64,000 nucleotides of DNA from Arthrobacter sp. zg-Y238. Its GTDB lineage: Bacteria; Actinomycetota; Actinomycetes; Actinomycetales; Micrococcaceae. Below the pieces are notes generated by a model. That model was given only the letters and a program-made list of their open reading frames with translations, did not search any database and had not been told where the DNA came from. Shown here one piece after another: positions 1-9,936 of the stretch; positions within the stretch are counted from its first letter, which is position 1, and every line of letters begins with the position of its first letter. The position numbers were made by a program, and so were the translations under genes. The stretch is from contig NZ_JANFLU010000001.1 in assembly GCF_024385525.1 (NCBI RefSeq), positions 1-64,000 on the forward strand, written 5' to 3'.

Positions 1-107
<107 letters not shown>

Positions 108-177
108 TGTGTTACAGACACAGCACCGAAGCCAAGGAAAATTGGCTGCAGGCACTGCACTAAATTCGAAACCGGCT

Positions 178-214
178 AAAAAAACCGTCCCTTACCCACG
201 GGGTGGGCGGAACG
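178..214 (-). terminator. Terminator-like hairpin with T7 tract in the 16S leader
   Basis: Read on the minus strand, a GC-rich hairpin (outer arms CCGT/ACGG, then UCC/GGG, an internal loop, and CCCA/UGGG) is followed directly by seven T residues. It lies between the rrn promoters and the 16S gene, so polymerase must read through it to make rRNA. This is expected if the rRNA antitermination complex is loaded upstream. It could instead be an rRNA processing stem. Confidence 0.5.
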
Positions 215-261
215 GCCTGTTCAACCAATCAAAATAAATTGGTATCAATAAACTTGGCACA

Positions 262-272
262 CTATTGAGTTC
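262..272 (-). promoter_or_regulatory. NusA-binding boxC-like element in the rRNA leader
   Basis: The minus strand reads GAACTCAATAG within a TTTGAGAACTCAATAGTG context. This 11-mer is the element known to bind NusA in the Mycobacterium tuberculosis rRNA leader, and the surrounding block is conserved in actinobacterial rrn leaders. Here it lies between the promoters and the terminator-like hairpin, consistent with Nus-factor antitermination. Confidence 0.75.
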
Positions 273-346
273 TCAAACAACAGACGCAATCCGAAAATAC
301 TCGGGAAAACAATTTTTTCCTTTTCTTCTTCGCTGCAATGTTTTAT

Positions 347-375
347 ATCTTATTCCATTCCGGCGTTATTTGCAA
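347..375 (-). promoter_or_regulatory. Proximal rrn promoter
   Basis: On the minus strand, -35 TTGCAA (370-375), a 17-bp spacer and -10 TAAGAT (347-352) lie about 240 bp before the 16S gene. The spacing is optimal for the housekeeping sigma factor and the -10 is close to consensus. Confidence 0.65.
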
Positions 376-558
376 TTCGCGGTTTCCCTTGTCGGGACCC
401 CGTGAAAAGCGTTTTCCGCCGTTCCGGACCCAGCATCGAACGGAGTCTTTCCCACCGGCCCTGCAAAGGGCGCGCACTGGTTGGACTCTGTTTTTTGTTG
501 GGGTTTGGCCGCCATGCTCGGGCGCTTTTCCAGCGTCCCGGCCGCGGCGACTTAGAAA

Positions 559-587
559 ACTTTACACAGATTTACCCTCCGCAGCAA
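559..587 (-). promoter_or_regulatory. Distal rrn promoter
   Basis: On the minus strand, -35 TTGCTG (582-587), a 17-bp spacer and -10 TAAAGT (559-564). Together with the proximal promoter this gives the tandem arrangement usual for rRNA operons. Nothing else was recognised in the gene-free stretch 376-558 or in 588-706. Confidence 0.5.
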
Positions 588-706
588 ATCGGATTCGGGG
601 TGACTCCCGACACGCATTCTGCGCCCCGATTCCGGCGTCGTTTTTGCTGAGCCGAGGGCGCAGCGTCGAACAACTGCGCGGCGCCGATTTCAGCAGCACC
701 CCCGAA

Positions 707-1459
707 CTATACGGGCGGCAACAGGGCTTCTTCGAGCCCCTGAAGCCCGGAGGCAGCCGCCTCATCCGAGATAACAGTGACCCGCGGATGCAGCTGGAGG
801 ATGGAGGCCGGGCAATCAACACCCACCGGCCCGGTCAGCGCCCGCTTCAGGATTCCTGACTTTTCCCCGCCCCGGACCAATAGCAGCAGGTGCTTGGCAC
901 GCCGGATGGTCCCCAGCCCCTGGGTAATACAGAACTGCGGAACCTCCCCTATAGAAGGGAAGAAGCGGGCGTTGGCCCTCCGCGTGGTTTCGGACAGACG
1001 CTGCACGCGGGTACGGGAGTCCAAGGATGAGCCCGGCTCATTGAAGGCCAAATGGCCGTTATGCCCGATTCCCAGCAGCTGAAGGTCCACTCCCCCGGCA
1101 CTTTCCAGCCGGCGCTCGAATGCTTCGGCTGCTTCCGCGGGGTCCTCCGCACTACCGTCCGGTACGGCCACACAATCCGGGTCCAATCCAAGCGGGCGCG
1201 TGACCTCCCGGTCTATGACGGCGGCATAGGACTGTTTGCTGCCGGCCGGCAGTCCAACATACTCATCCAGGGCAAACGCCCGTAGGCGGGACAGATCCAG
1301 TTCATGCTCCGCCAGCGCCCGGTACACCGGCAGGGGCGAGGACCCCGTGGCCAGCCCGAGTACGGCATCCGGGCGGTCGCGAACCAGCACCTCTATAAAG
1401 GAGGCGCCAAGCGCGCCCAGCCCGGCGGCGTCGGGCACTGTATATAGGGCGAGACTCAA
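707..1459 (-). CDS. nagB: Glucosamine-6-phosphate deaminase
   Basis: Converts glucosamine-6-phosphate to fructose-6-phosphate and ammonia in amino-sugar catabolism. The roughly 250-aa product has the NagB hallmarks: the GLATGSSP phosphate loop, the LDEYVGL segment with the general base Asp, and GIGHNGHLAFNEPG with the catalytic His and Glu. The open frame continues upstream to 1753, but homology begins at about ALYTVPDAAG. A TTG at 1457-1459, preceded by AGGGTG, gives the usual family length and is chosen as start. The start is therefore inferred, while the identity is firm. Divergent from ffs. No other nag gene adjoins it. Confidence 0.88.
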   Translation of the reverse strand: MSLALYTVPDAAGLGALGASFIEVLVRDRPDAVLGLATGSSPLPVYRALAEHELDLSRLRAFALDEYVGLPAGSKQSYAAVIDREVTRPLGLDPDCVAVPDGSAEDPAEAAEAFERRLESAGGVDLQLLGIGHNGHLAFNEPGSSLDSRTRVQRLSETTRRANARFFPSIGEVPQFCITQGLGTIRRAKHLLLLVRGGEKSGILKRALTGPVGVDCPASILQLHPRVTVISDEAAASGLQGLEEALLPPV

Positions 1460-1730
1460 CGCGGCACCCTGGGAAAATCGCCGGCCAGATAGCGGGCGGG
1501 AAACAGTGCGGAACTCGGGGAGCGCTCCGGCGCCCGGTACGGCAACACGGGACGGGCTGGGATGAGTGTCCGGGCGGCAGCCATAACCTGCGTAGCTGGG
1601 GAACGGCGCTTCTGCATGCTGCACTCCTGATCCGGCGGGTTTTCCAGTATGGCTCCGCAGCTGGAAGATGGCTCCGCGTCCCGGAAATCCACCCGGAATC
1701 CGCCGCGAGTCGAGGCCCGGAATTTTCGGG

Positions 1731-1736
1731 TAGACT
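1731..1736 (+). promoter_or_regulatory. -10 hexamer of ffs
   Basis: TAGACT ends 7 nt before the inferred 5' end of the SRP RNA at 1744. No clear -35 is seen. It is useful as an internal calibration for the leaderless promoters found elsewhere in the window. The rest of 1460-1743 holds nothing else recognised. Confidence 0.6.
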
Positions 1737-1743
1737 GGTTCCC

Positions 1744-1830
1744 GGCCCCTCATGTGGTGTCATCCTGTGAACTCCCCCAGGACCGGAAGGTAGCAAGGGT
1801 AAGCGGGCTCTGGCAGGTGCATGGGGGGTC
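1744..1830 (+). ncRNA. ffs: Signal recognition particle RNA, small bacterial type
   Basis: RNA scaffold of the signal recognition particle; binds Ffh and targets membrane proteins to FtsY. The conserved apical domain is visible (CAGGACCGGAAGG followed by TAGCAAGGGTAAG). The terminal stem is complete: GGCCCCTCATG at 1744-1754 pairs with CATGGGGGGTC at 1820-1830 through 11 pairs including G-U wobbles, which defines both ends. A T-rich tract follows immediately. The gene sits just upstream of dnaX, a common actinobacterial arrangement. Confidence 0.93.
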
Positions 1831-1914
1831 TTTAATTTTTTTGAGGAAGTGGAGTTTCCACCGTGCCTGCCGCCGGAGGAAAAACCGTCAGTGCCAACCG
1901 ATAGGCTTCTATCT

Positions 1915-4900
1915 GTGAGTACAGCCCTTTACCGCCGCTACCGTCCCGAGAGTTTCGCAGACGTGATCGGCCAGGAGCACGTCACGGAGCCGCTGATGGC
2001 GGCCCTGCAAAAGAACCGCGTGAACCACGCGTACCTCTTCTCCGGCCCGCGCGGCTGCGGCAAAACCACCTCTGCGCGCATCCTTGCCCGCTGCCTGAAC
2101 TGCGCCGAGGGGCCCACCCCGGTCCCCTGCGGCAAGTGCGACAGCTGCGTTGAGCTGGCCCGCAACGGTTCCGGCAGTCTCGACGTCATCGAAATTGACG
2201 CAGCCAGCCACGGCGGCGTCGACGACGCCCGCGACCTCCGGGAGCGCGCCACCTTCGCCCCGGTCCGGGACCGCTACAAGATCTTCATTATCGACGAGGC
2301 CCACATGGTCACGTCCGCCGGCTTCAACGCCCTGCTGAAGATCGTGGAAGAGCCGCCGGAACACATCAAGTTCATCTTCGCCACCACGGAGCCGGACAAG
2401 GTTATTGGAACCATCCGGTCCCGCACGCACCACTACCCCTTCCGCCTCGTTCCGCCGGAGCCGCTGCTGGCTTATCTCGAGAAGCTCTGCGCGCAGGAGA
2501 ACGTAGCGGTCGCCCCGGGCGTCCTCTCCCTGGTCATCCGCGCCGGCGGCGGGTCCGTGCGTGACACCCTTTCCGTCCTTGACCAGCTCATGGCCGGTGC
2601 CGGTCCCGACGGCCTGGACTACGAACTGGCCGTCTCGCTGCTGGGTTACACCCCCGTGTCACTGCTCGACGACGTCGTCGACGCAGTTGCCGCCGCAGAC
2701 GCAGCTACCGTGTTCCGCGCCGTGGACCGTGTCATTCAGACCGGCCAGGATCCCCGCCGGTTCGTCGAAGACCTGCTGGAACGCTTCCGGGACCTGATTA
2801 TTGTCAACGCCATGCCGGACAGCGCATCCACTGTGCTCCGCGGCATGCCGGAAGACCAGATCAACCGGATGCAGACCCAGGCCACGCAGCTGGGCAGCAG
2901 TGAACTGTCCCGCGCCGCAGACATCACCAACACTGCCTTGACCGAGATGACCGGTGCCACGTCACCGCGGCTGCACCTCGAACTGCTTTGCGCCCGCATC
3001 CTGCTTCCGGCCGCAGACCAGGCCGAACGCGGGACGGCCGCCCGCGTGGACCGTCTGGAGCGCCGGCTCAGCTATGCAGGCGATCCCACCGAGGCAATGG
3101 GCCGCGCCGCAGCTGCAGCGTCTCCGGTGAACACCATTCCCGCGGCCGCGCCCACGGCTTCGCAGGCCGGTACTTCCGCGCCTGCAGTGGACGAAGCTCC
3201 GTCATCTCCGCGCGGAATCGACTTTGCGGCAACACCCGCCCCTGATGCAGCAGCGGCAGCCCCTGCCGCGCCGGCAGCCTCCAGCCAGGACAACAAGCCT
3301 GCCGGAAGTTCCCTGGACTGGGGCGGCACGTGGTCCACCCCGGCGCAGACACCTTCTGCGGATGCCCCTTCCGCTTCAAGCTCAGCGCCCGCAGCGGGAT
3401 CCAACGGTTCCCGCCCTGCCGCCATCAGACCGTCCCAGCCGGCGCCGTCGCAGCAGGCACCGTCCCAGCCGGTGTCCCAGCCGATGCCGGCACAGCCGTC
3501 GCAGCAGGCACCGACTCAGCCTGCGCAGCCTCAGCAGCGGCAGGCTCCGGCCGGCGGCCCCGGTTCGGCTCCCGCCGGCGGAAGCGGCCAGATCGAAATG
3601 ATCCGCCGTGCCTGGCCGGAGATCATGGATGCCCTGACCAGCATCCGCCGTGCCACCTGGCTGAACGTCAGCAAGAACTCCAGCCCGCGCGCCTTTGACG
3701 GCAAGGTACTTGAACTTGCCTTCACCAACCCCGGCGCTGCCACCAACTTCAACCGCCCCGACCATTTGGAGAACCTGCGCAAGGCGATCCATCAGGTCCT
3801 GGCGCTGGACTGCCAGATCAATCCGATCCATGACAGCTCGGCGTCAGCGGGTGAGTCGGGCCCAAAAGCCGATAGCCGGCAAGCGCCGGCATCCGCACCG
3901 GCCGCCAAGGCACCGGTAGTTCAGGCGCAGCCAGCCCAGGCGCAACCGGCTCCGGCACAGCCAGCTCAAGGGCCGGTGCCGGATGGGCGAAGCGCCGGGT
4001 CCGCCGCGGCTTCGGCCACCGGGACCACCAAGGTGGCGGGACCGGCTTCCAAGGCCCCGGATTCGCGTGCAGCCTCGGCGTCAGCCTCAGCGTCAGTCCC
4101 GGCGACTGCTTCCACACCGGAGCCGGCGAAGCCAGCTAACCGGGAAGTTCCGTCACCGCAGGTGCAGGCCGTTGCAGCGCCGGTCGCAGCACCCGCGTCC
4201 GTTGCCCCGGCCGAAACGGTTTCCCCCAACGAAGCGGCGGCACCGGGCGCACGGGTGCCCGGACCGGCAGTCGGCGCACCGGTTAACGCGGCTGCGGTTG
4301 CCCTCCGGCGCCGCGCAGGCAGCTCCAACGGCGGCAGCTCCAACGGCAGCGGAACGAAAACTACAGGCCCACGAACCGCAGGGCGGCCCGGCAGGAATAG
4401 CCCGTCGGATGAGCCCTGGCCGGACGAGCCCAGCGACCCGTTCAACGATGCGCCGGAAAGCAACGCCTGGGAAACCGCAGAGGCCCCTGTGGACGTGTAT
4501 TCCGGCGGACACCTTTCGGACTCCGAGTGGGCAAGCACTGACTGGGCCGGCACCGGGTCCACCACGCGTCCGGCAGGCGGAAACTCCGCGCCGGACACCC
4601 GGAACGGCAGCAGTCAGGCAGCACCGTCCGTACCCGCAGGCGGCCCCCGTGCAGGGGTGCCGGCGTCGGCCGCACCCGCCGGCTTGACCTCACGGCCCGG
4701 AACCACAACCACGCCGGGTCAAGATCGGGACGCAGCGGCAACAAACGTCCGGACATCCGTTCCGCCGACGACGACGGCCCCCGCGGCCCCCGCCGGCGGT
4801 GCTCCCAACCAGCCGCTGAGCCGCTATCAGAAGCTCCTCAATGAAGCTGCCCAGCGCGGCGGCGGATCCCCCGTCAGGGGGAGCCGCCCAGTAGACTCGA

Positions 4901-5028
4901 CCTACGTCGAAGATGTTCCCAGCGCGGATGACATCACGCTTGAGGATTCCGGTCTGGTGGGGCGTAAGGCGATCGAACGGATTCTGGGCGGACGCCTGAT
5001 CGAGGAACGCAGCCTGGACGGCCGCTGA
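1915..5028 (+). CDS. dnaX: DNA polymerase III subunits gamma and tau
   Basis: Clamp-loader ATPase of the replisome. The N-terminal ~370 aa carry the AAA+ core: Walker A GPRGCGKTT, the four-Cys zinc module (CLNC...CGKCDSC) and Walker B IIDEAH. A very long Ala/Pro/Gln-rich linker follows, interrupted by a folded segment at about residues 560-640 (RRAWPEIMDALTSIRRATW) that resembles the tau region binding other polymerase subunits. At ~1037 aa it is long even for actinobacteria. The start is the GTG at 1915, where conservation begins (STALYRRYRPE). A GTG at 1891 with a better ribosome site (GGAGGA, 10 nt spacing) is the alternative. recR follows after 102 bp, with no ybaB between. Confidence 0.95.
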   Translation: MSTALYRRYRPESFADVIGQEHVTEPLMAALQKNRVNHAYLFSGPRGCGKTTSARILARCLNCAEGPTPVPCGKCDSCVELARNGSGSLDVIEIDAASHGGVDDARDLRERATFAPVRDRYKIFIIDEAHMVTSAGFNALLKIVEEPPEHIKFIFATTEPDKVIGTIRSRTHHYPFRLVPPEPLLAYLEKLCAQENVAVAPGVLSLVIRAGGGSVRDTLSVLDQLMAGAGPDGLDYELAVSLLGYTPVSLLDDVVDAVAAADAATVFRAVDRVIQTGQDPRRFVEDLLERFRDLIIVNAMPDSASTVLRGMPEDQINRMQTQATQLGSSELSRAADITNTALTEMTGATSPRLHLELLCARILLPAADQAERGTAARVDRLERRLSYAGDPTEAMGRAAAAASPVNTIPAAAPTASQAGTSAPAVDEAPSSPRGIDFAATPAPDAAAAAPAAPAASSQDNKPAGSSLDWGGTWSTPAQTPSADAPSASSSAPAAGSNGSRPAAIRPSQPAPSQQAPSQPVSQPMPAQPSQQAPTQPAQPQQRQAPAGGPGSAPAGGSGQIEMIRRAWPEIMDALTSIRRATWLNVSKNSSPRAFDGKVLELAFTNPGAATNFNRPDHLENLRKAIHQVLALDCQINPIHDSSASAGESGPKADSRQAPASAPAAKAPVVQAQPAQAQPAPAQPAQGPVPDGRSAGSAAASATGTTKVAGPASKAPDSRAASASASASVPATASTPEPAKPANREVPSPQVQAVAAPVAAPASVAPAETVSPNEAAAPGARVPGPAVGAPVNAAAVALRRRAGSSNGGSSNGSGTKTTGPRTAGRPGRNSPSDEPWPDEPSDPFNDAPESNAWETAEAPVDVYSGGHLSDSEWASTDWAGTGSTTRPAGGNSAPDTRNGSSQAAPSVPAGGPRAGVPASAAPAGLTSRPGTTTTPGQDRDAAATNVRTSVPPTTTAPAAPAGGAPNQPLSRYQKLLNEAAQRGGGSPVRGSRPVDSTYVEDVPSADDITLEDSGLVGRKAIERILGGRLIEERSLDGR

Positions 5029-5130
5029 CCTGCGCTGGCTCCCACCCGGCATGCCAGATCCGGGCCGCATCATGCGGAAACCCGGTAACACCCAGCTATA
5101 AACGCAGTTCAACCCAGCAGAGAAGGTTAC

Positions 5131-5727
5131 GTGTACGAAGGTGCCGTTCAGGAACTCATCGATGAACTAGGCCGTCTTCCCGGCGTCGGGCCCAAGTCCG
5201 CCCAGCGCATCGCGTTCCACATCCTCGAATCCGATCCCGATGACATGAAGAAGCTGGCCACCGCCATTGTCACGGTCAAGGACCGGGTGAAGTTCTGCAG
5301 TGTCTGCGGCAACGTCACGGAGCAGGAAACCTGCAGCATCTGCAGGGACCCGCGGCGGGACCCGACCATGATCTGCGTGGTCGAAGAGTCCAAGGACGTG
5401 ATTGCGGTGGAGCGTACGCGGTCCTTCCGCGGCCGCTACCACGTGCTGGGCGGCGCCATTAATCCGATTGCCGGCATCGGTCCGGACCAGCTGCGCATCC
5501 GGGAGCTGCTCAGCCGGCTGTCGGATGAGCAGATCTCCGAAATCATCATCGCCACCGACCCGAACCTCGAGGGTGAAGCCACCGCCACCTATCTAGTGCG
5601 GATGCTCAAGACCCTGGGTATCAAGGTCACGCGCCTGGCCTCCGGCCTGCCCGTGGGCGGAGACCTCGAATATGCGGACGAGATCACCCTGGGCCGCGCC
5701 TTTGAAGGCCGTCGGAGCATGTCCTAA
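5131..5727 (+). CDS. recR: Recombination mediator RecR
   Basis: Acts with RecF and RecO to load RecA on gapped DNA. The 198-aa protein has the usual order: N-terminal helix-hairpin-helix ([20 protein letters not shown]), a C4 zinc finger (CSVCGN...CSICRD) and a Toprim domain (VVEESKDV...[12 protein letters not shown]), ending with the Walker-B-like C-terminus. GTG start at 5131 with GAGAAGG 6-7 nt upstream. It is probably cotranscribed with dnaX, as in many bacteria. Confidence 0.97.
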   Translation: MYEGAVQELIDELGRLPGVGPKSAQRIAFHILESDPDDMKKLATAIVTVKDRVKFCSVCGNVTEQETCSICRDPRRDPTMICVVEESKDVIAVERTRSFRGRYHVLGGAINPIAGIGPDQLRIRELLSRLSDEQISEIIIATDPNLEGEATATYLVRMLKTLGIKVTRLASGLPVGGDLEYADEITLGRAFEGRRSMS

Positions 5728-5818
5728 GCTCGGGGTTCCCCAAGGCGCGGCGCCGTCCACGACTCGCCTGTGGCAGCAGGTTACGTGTAGGTATTTCGGG
5801 TCTTCCCGACGGCGGCGA

Positions 5819-5824
5819 TAGACT
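5819..5824 (+). promoter_or_regulatory. Possible -10 of lysC
   Basis: TAGACT lies about 115 nt before the lysC start in a 210-bp intergenic region that otherwise shows nothing recognised. No good -35 partner was seen, so the call is weak. Confidence 0.3.
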
Positions 5825-5937
5825 TTCTGGACCGACGAAAGCCGCTAGTACCGCCCGCTTTCCGAGGAGAAGAGTTCGAAGCCGCGTCGAAGATGCCGGG
5901 CGCCAGCACCCACAACGAAACTTGAGAAAGTGTACGC

Positions 5938-7224
<1,287 letters not shown>

Positions 7225-7251
7225 GGCAGCTTAGGAAAAAATCGGGCAGTA

Positions 7252-7282
7252 AAAAGGCCGGCACCCACACGGTGCCGGCCTC
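7252..7282 (-). terminator. Terminator between lysC and the convergent small gene
   Basis: Perfect 11-bp stem AGGCCGGCACC/GGTGCCGGCCT (7256-7266 and 7272-7282) with a CACAC loop. On the minus strand it is followed by a T run, so it terminates the 7299-7514 gene. It may also stop lysC transcripts from the other side. Confidence 0.75.
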
Positions 7283-7298
7283 TACGCGTATCGGGAGC

Positions 7299-7514
7299 CT
7301 ATTCGGGCTTGCGCGAGACGATGTAGCTGCTGCCGTCAGCCCGGGTCACGGTTTCCCACATCGCCTTCTCCTGCGCCTGCTGCGCCTTGAGCAGGGCCTG
7401 GTTCTCCTCCGTCATCGGATGGTCCAACGACCCCTGCTGCGCGGGTCCGAAGATCAGCCGCACCTTGCCCGTGGTCCGCATGAACCGGGTTACAAAGCTT
7501 TCCTTCTCAACCAT
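7299..7514 (-). CDS. Small conserved protein of unknown function
   Basis: A 71-aa protein that is not recognised. It is charged and apparently soluble, with a phrase FMRTTGKVRLIFGPAQQG near the N-terminus and a Gln/Ala/Lys-rich helix in the middle. The start is the ATG at 7514, with GGAAAGG 6-7 nt upstream. The open frame reaches further (to 7790), but that part has no homology feel and overlaps the divergent gene. The C-terminus lies just before a clear terminator, which supports a real gene. Confidence 0.65.
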   Translation of the reverse strand: MVEKESFVTRFMRTTGKVRLIFGPAQQGSLDHPMTEENQALLKAQQAQEKAMWETVTRADGSSYIVSRKPE

Positions 7515-7635
7515 GCTGCACCTTTCCGACGGGCATTCCGCTCCTATCGTACTAACGATCGGAGCGGTATTTTCCGTCAACCAAGCCCTGCCTGAACCAG
7601 CGGATGACGGGCGTACCGCGTGGCGCGATAATGGA

Positions 7636-8619
7636 ATGGTGATTGCTTCCGCCCACCCCACCGTCCTCAGCGAGGACCAATGGCTGCCGCGGCAGTCTGC
7701 GCACGAAGAACGCGTCCGGCCCTTCACCGAAGGATTCCTCGCACGGCGCTCGGCCGGGCGGAAGCACCCGGTGGAGGACTTCCTCTTCACCTACTACTCC
7801 CAGAAACCCGGCCAGCTGCTGCGCTGGCACCCGGGCGCCGGCGTCGTTCTCACCGGTCCGTCCGCACTCGAACGCACCGGGTGGAAGTTCTACCGGACGC
7901 TGACGGAAACGGAACGGGACGCCGAGGGGATCGACGCCGAAACACCCGCCGTCACTGTGGATACCGAGGGGTTCGCCGCGGTGCGCGGGGACGCCCTCGG
8001 ATTCACCACCATGCTGCTGTCCCGCACGGCCGCGCGGAGGCCGGTACTGGGATGCTTCGGCATGCACGAGTGGGCCATGGCCTATAAGTCGGAGGACAAC
8101 GGCATCCGGCACGATTACCTGCAGCTGCGGCTGGGTGCCGACGGGACGGATGAACTGGTGGAGCGCAGCCGGATCCGCTGCACCCACTTCGATGCCTTCC
8201 GGTTCTACACACCGGAAGCAGTGCCCCTGAACGAGCTCACACCCACCCGCGAGAACCAGCGGGACCTGGAACAGCCCGGCTGCCTGCACGCCAACATGGA
8301 CCTGTACAAATGGGCCTACAAACTGGTGCCGCTGCTTCCCAGCGAGGTGGTTATGGACGCCTTCGAACTGTCCTGGCGCATCCGCGAAATGGATATGTGT
8401 GCCTCACCCTATGACCTGGCCGACTGGGGTTACACCCCGATTGCGGTGGAAACTCCGGCCGGTCGGGCGCAGTACGCAGCCGCACAACGCGGCTTCGCCG
8501 AGGAATCGCAGCAGTTGCGGGCTCGCATCCTGGGCCTGCTGGAACCCTTTGGAGGACAGCTGTGCAGCCAGAACCGACCGGCCGGGTTATCCGCACCGGA
8601 ACCGAGTCCTACGACCTGA
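7636..8619 (+). CDS. Conserved actinobacterial protein, usually annotated 3-methyladenine DNA glycosylase
   Basis: The 327-aa protein matches, from memory, a family in Arthrobacter often labelled 3-methyladenine DNA glycosylase (phrases AGRKHPVEDFLFTYYSQKPGQL and RWHPGAG). No helix-hairpin-helix or other known glycosylase motif is visible, so the function is uncertain. Start is ATG 7636 or the GTG at 7639; GATAAT at 7627-7632 lies 6 nt before the GTG, which would suit a leaderless message. The 3' end overlaps the next gene by 58 bp, implying joint expression. Confidence 0.7.
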   Translation: MVIASAHPTVLSEDQWLPRQSAHEERVRPFTEGFLARRSAGRKHPVEDFLFTYYSQKPGQLLRWHPGAGVVLTGPSALERTGWKFYRTLTETERDAEGIDAETPAVTVDTEGFAAVRGDALGFTTMLLSRTAARRPVLGCFGMHEWAMAYKSEDNGIRHDYLQLRLGADGTDELVERSRIRCTHFDAFRFYTPEAVPLNELTPTRENQRDLEQPGCLHANMDLYKWAYKLVPLLPSEVVMDAFELSWRIREMDMCASPYDLADWGYTPIAVETPAGRAQYAAAQRGFAEESQQLRARILGLLEPFGGQLCSQNRPAGLSAPEPSPTT

Positions 8620-9086
8620 TTCTTCGCCGCGGCTTTCCCGAACCGGCTGCGGCCGTGTGGCCCAGCTTCACCAACCCCGACCAGACGGCCCAGTGGTTCG
8701 GCCGCTGGGAAGGGAGCCCCGTCAGGGGAGGCACCGTCGATCTGCAGCTGCTCTTCGAAGAGGGCCTGCCCTGGAGCAGGGTCCGGATAGCGGAGTGTGT
8801 CTCCCCGGAACTTCTGCGCCTGCTGGTCGAGGATGAATACGGCGGCTGGGACCTGGAGATCCGCCTCCGGAACGAACCGGCCGGCACCGCACTGGATTTT
8901 ATCCACCATTTGGAGGATCCGCAGGCCGTTTCCAGCATCGGGCCGGGCTGGGAATACTATCTGGATCACTTGATGGCTGCCCGAAGCGGCGGACCGGCGC
9001 CGGACTTCAAGGACTACTTCCCAAGCCAGGAAGCCTACTTCGCGGCGCAGGCAGAGGCTGCCGCTGATTCGCCCGACCCTGCTTGA
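8562..9086 (+). CDS. SRPBCC (AHSA1/START-like) domain protein
   Basis: A 174-aa protein of the activator-of-Hsp90-ATPase-like (Bet v 1 fold) type, a hydrophobic ligand-binding fold. The typical N-terminal strand-helix pattern (LILRRGFPEPAAAVWPSFTNPDQTA) and the WFG.W motif that follows are visible. The GTG start at 8562 has GGAGGA at 8551-8556 and lies inside the upstream gene, so translation is probably coupled. The ligand is unknown. Confidence 0.75.
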   Translation: MQPEPTGRVIRTGTESYDLILRRGFPEPAAAVWPSFTNPDQTAQWFGRWEGSPVRGGTVDLQLLFEEGLPWSRVRIAECVSPELLRLLVEDEYGGWDLEIRLRNEPAGTALDFIHHLEDPQAVSSIGPGWEYYLDHLMAARSGGPAPDFKDYFPSQEAYFAAQAEAAADSPDPA

Positions 9087-9132
9087 CAGAGTTGGCTAGG
9101 CTGGTGGCTCCGCTACCGATGGAGGCCGTACA

Positions 9133-9705
9133 GTGCGCAACATTCGAGGAACCGCGTTAGTCCCCATGCTGCTGTGCACCGCCCTTCTGTTGGCAGCCTG
9201 CGGGGGCGGTTCCGGCCGTTCTCCGGAGTCCCCGGAATCGACCGACTCCCCCAATGAGCCAACGACGGCGCCGACCTCGCCCGTCGGTTCGCCTAGACCG
9301 ATCGGCTCCCCGACCCCCCTTCCCGGGACCGGCGGGACCGGCGGCACCGGCGGCACCACCGCGGAGGCACCGGTTTCGCTGACCGTCGAGTTCAGTGCGG
9401 ACGGGACGACGCCGAGCAGCACCTGGACGCTGCAGTGCGACGGCGCCGAGCCGCGGGAAGGCTCGACCGTACCGGATCCTGCCGGGGCCTGTGCCGTGCT
9501 CGCCGACCAGGGGGCAGCCGCCCTCGCGGAGCCGGCGGCGGGCTTGATGTGTACCCAGGAGATCCGCGGAATGCAGCGTGCACACGTCACCGGCATGGTT
9601 AACGGCGAGGCCGTGGACACAACCTTCTCGCTGACGGACGGCTGCCAGATTTCGCGCTGGGAACGGCTTACCGCCCTGCTGGGACCTGCGGACGGTTCCC
9701 TCTAG
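9133..9705 (+). CDS. Lipoprotein with subtilisin-inhibitor-like domain
   Basis: A 190-aa secreted lipoprotein. The N-terminus has a signal peptide ending in lipobox LLAAC (Cys about residue 23), then a ~45-residue Ser/Pro/Thr/Gly linker, then a domain with the Streptomyces subtilisin inhibitor pattern: Cys-bearing strand, DPAGACAVL helix, MCTQE around the expected reactive loop, and a final Cys near the C-terminus (four Cys for two disulfides). Most SSI proteins are freely secreted; this one should be membrane-anchored. GTG start with GGAGG upstream. Family call is good; inhibitory activity is inference. Confidence 0.7.
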   Translation: MRNIRGTALVPMLLCTALLLAACGGGSGRSPESPESTDSPNEPTTAPTSPVGSPRPIGSPTPLPGTGGTGGTGGTTAEAPVSLTVEFSADGTTPSSTWTLQCDGAEPREGSTVPDPAGACAVLADQGAAALAEPAAGLMCTQEIRGMQRAHVTGMVNGEAVDTTFSLTDGCQISRWERLTALLGPADGSL

Positions 9706-9936
9706 CTACCGGCGCACGCTTTCCCGCCGGGCTAGGATCACCAAAGTGCAGATTGGCCCCAGCACGGGGAATATCAGGCAGAAGAGAAGCAGCCCAAACC
9801 GCTCCCCGGCAGTGACTGCGCTCGAGCGGGCCAGGCGGATGATGGCCCACACCAGTAAAAGCAGCAGCGCTGCAGCAATGCCGGAAACCAGGACTGTGTC
9901 GACCGCCGGGATGCTCGGGTTGGCATCGTCATCCAT
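9706..9936 (-). CDS. Small membrane protein, two transmembrane segments
   Basis: A 76-aa protein starting at ATG 9936 (MDDDANPS). Two hydrophobic spans are clear, around VLVSGIAAALLLLLVWAIIRL and FGLLLFCLIFPVLGPICTLVI, separated by a short charged loop; the tail is Arg-rich. It resembles short phospholipase D-nuclease-N-terminal-like or PLDc_N proteins only in layout. The start overlaps the stop of the upstream gene by 8 bp, so the two form an operon. Function unknown. Confidence 0.65.
   Translation of the reverse strand: MDDDANPSIPAVDTVLVSGIAAALLLLLVWAIIRLARSSAVTAGERFGLLLFCLIFPVLGPICTLVILARRESVRR

Noticed and set aside
1460-1753. N-terminal extension of NagB to an ATG at 1753
   Set aside because: The extra ~98 residues are Pro/Arg-rich, have no NagB similarity and would make the protein far too long; a TTG at 1459 fits.
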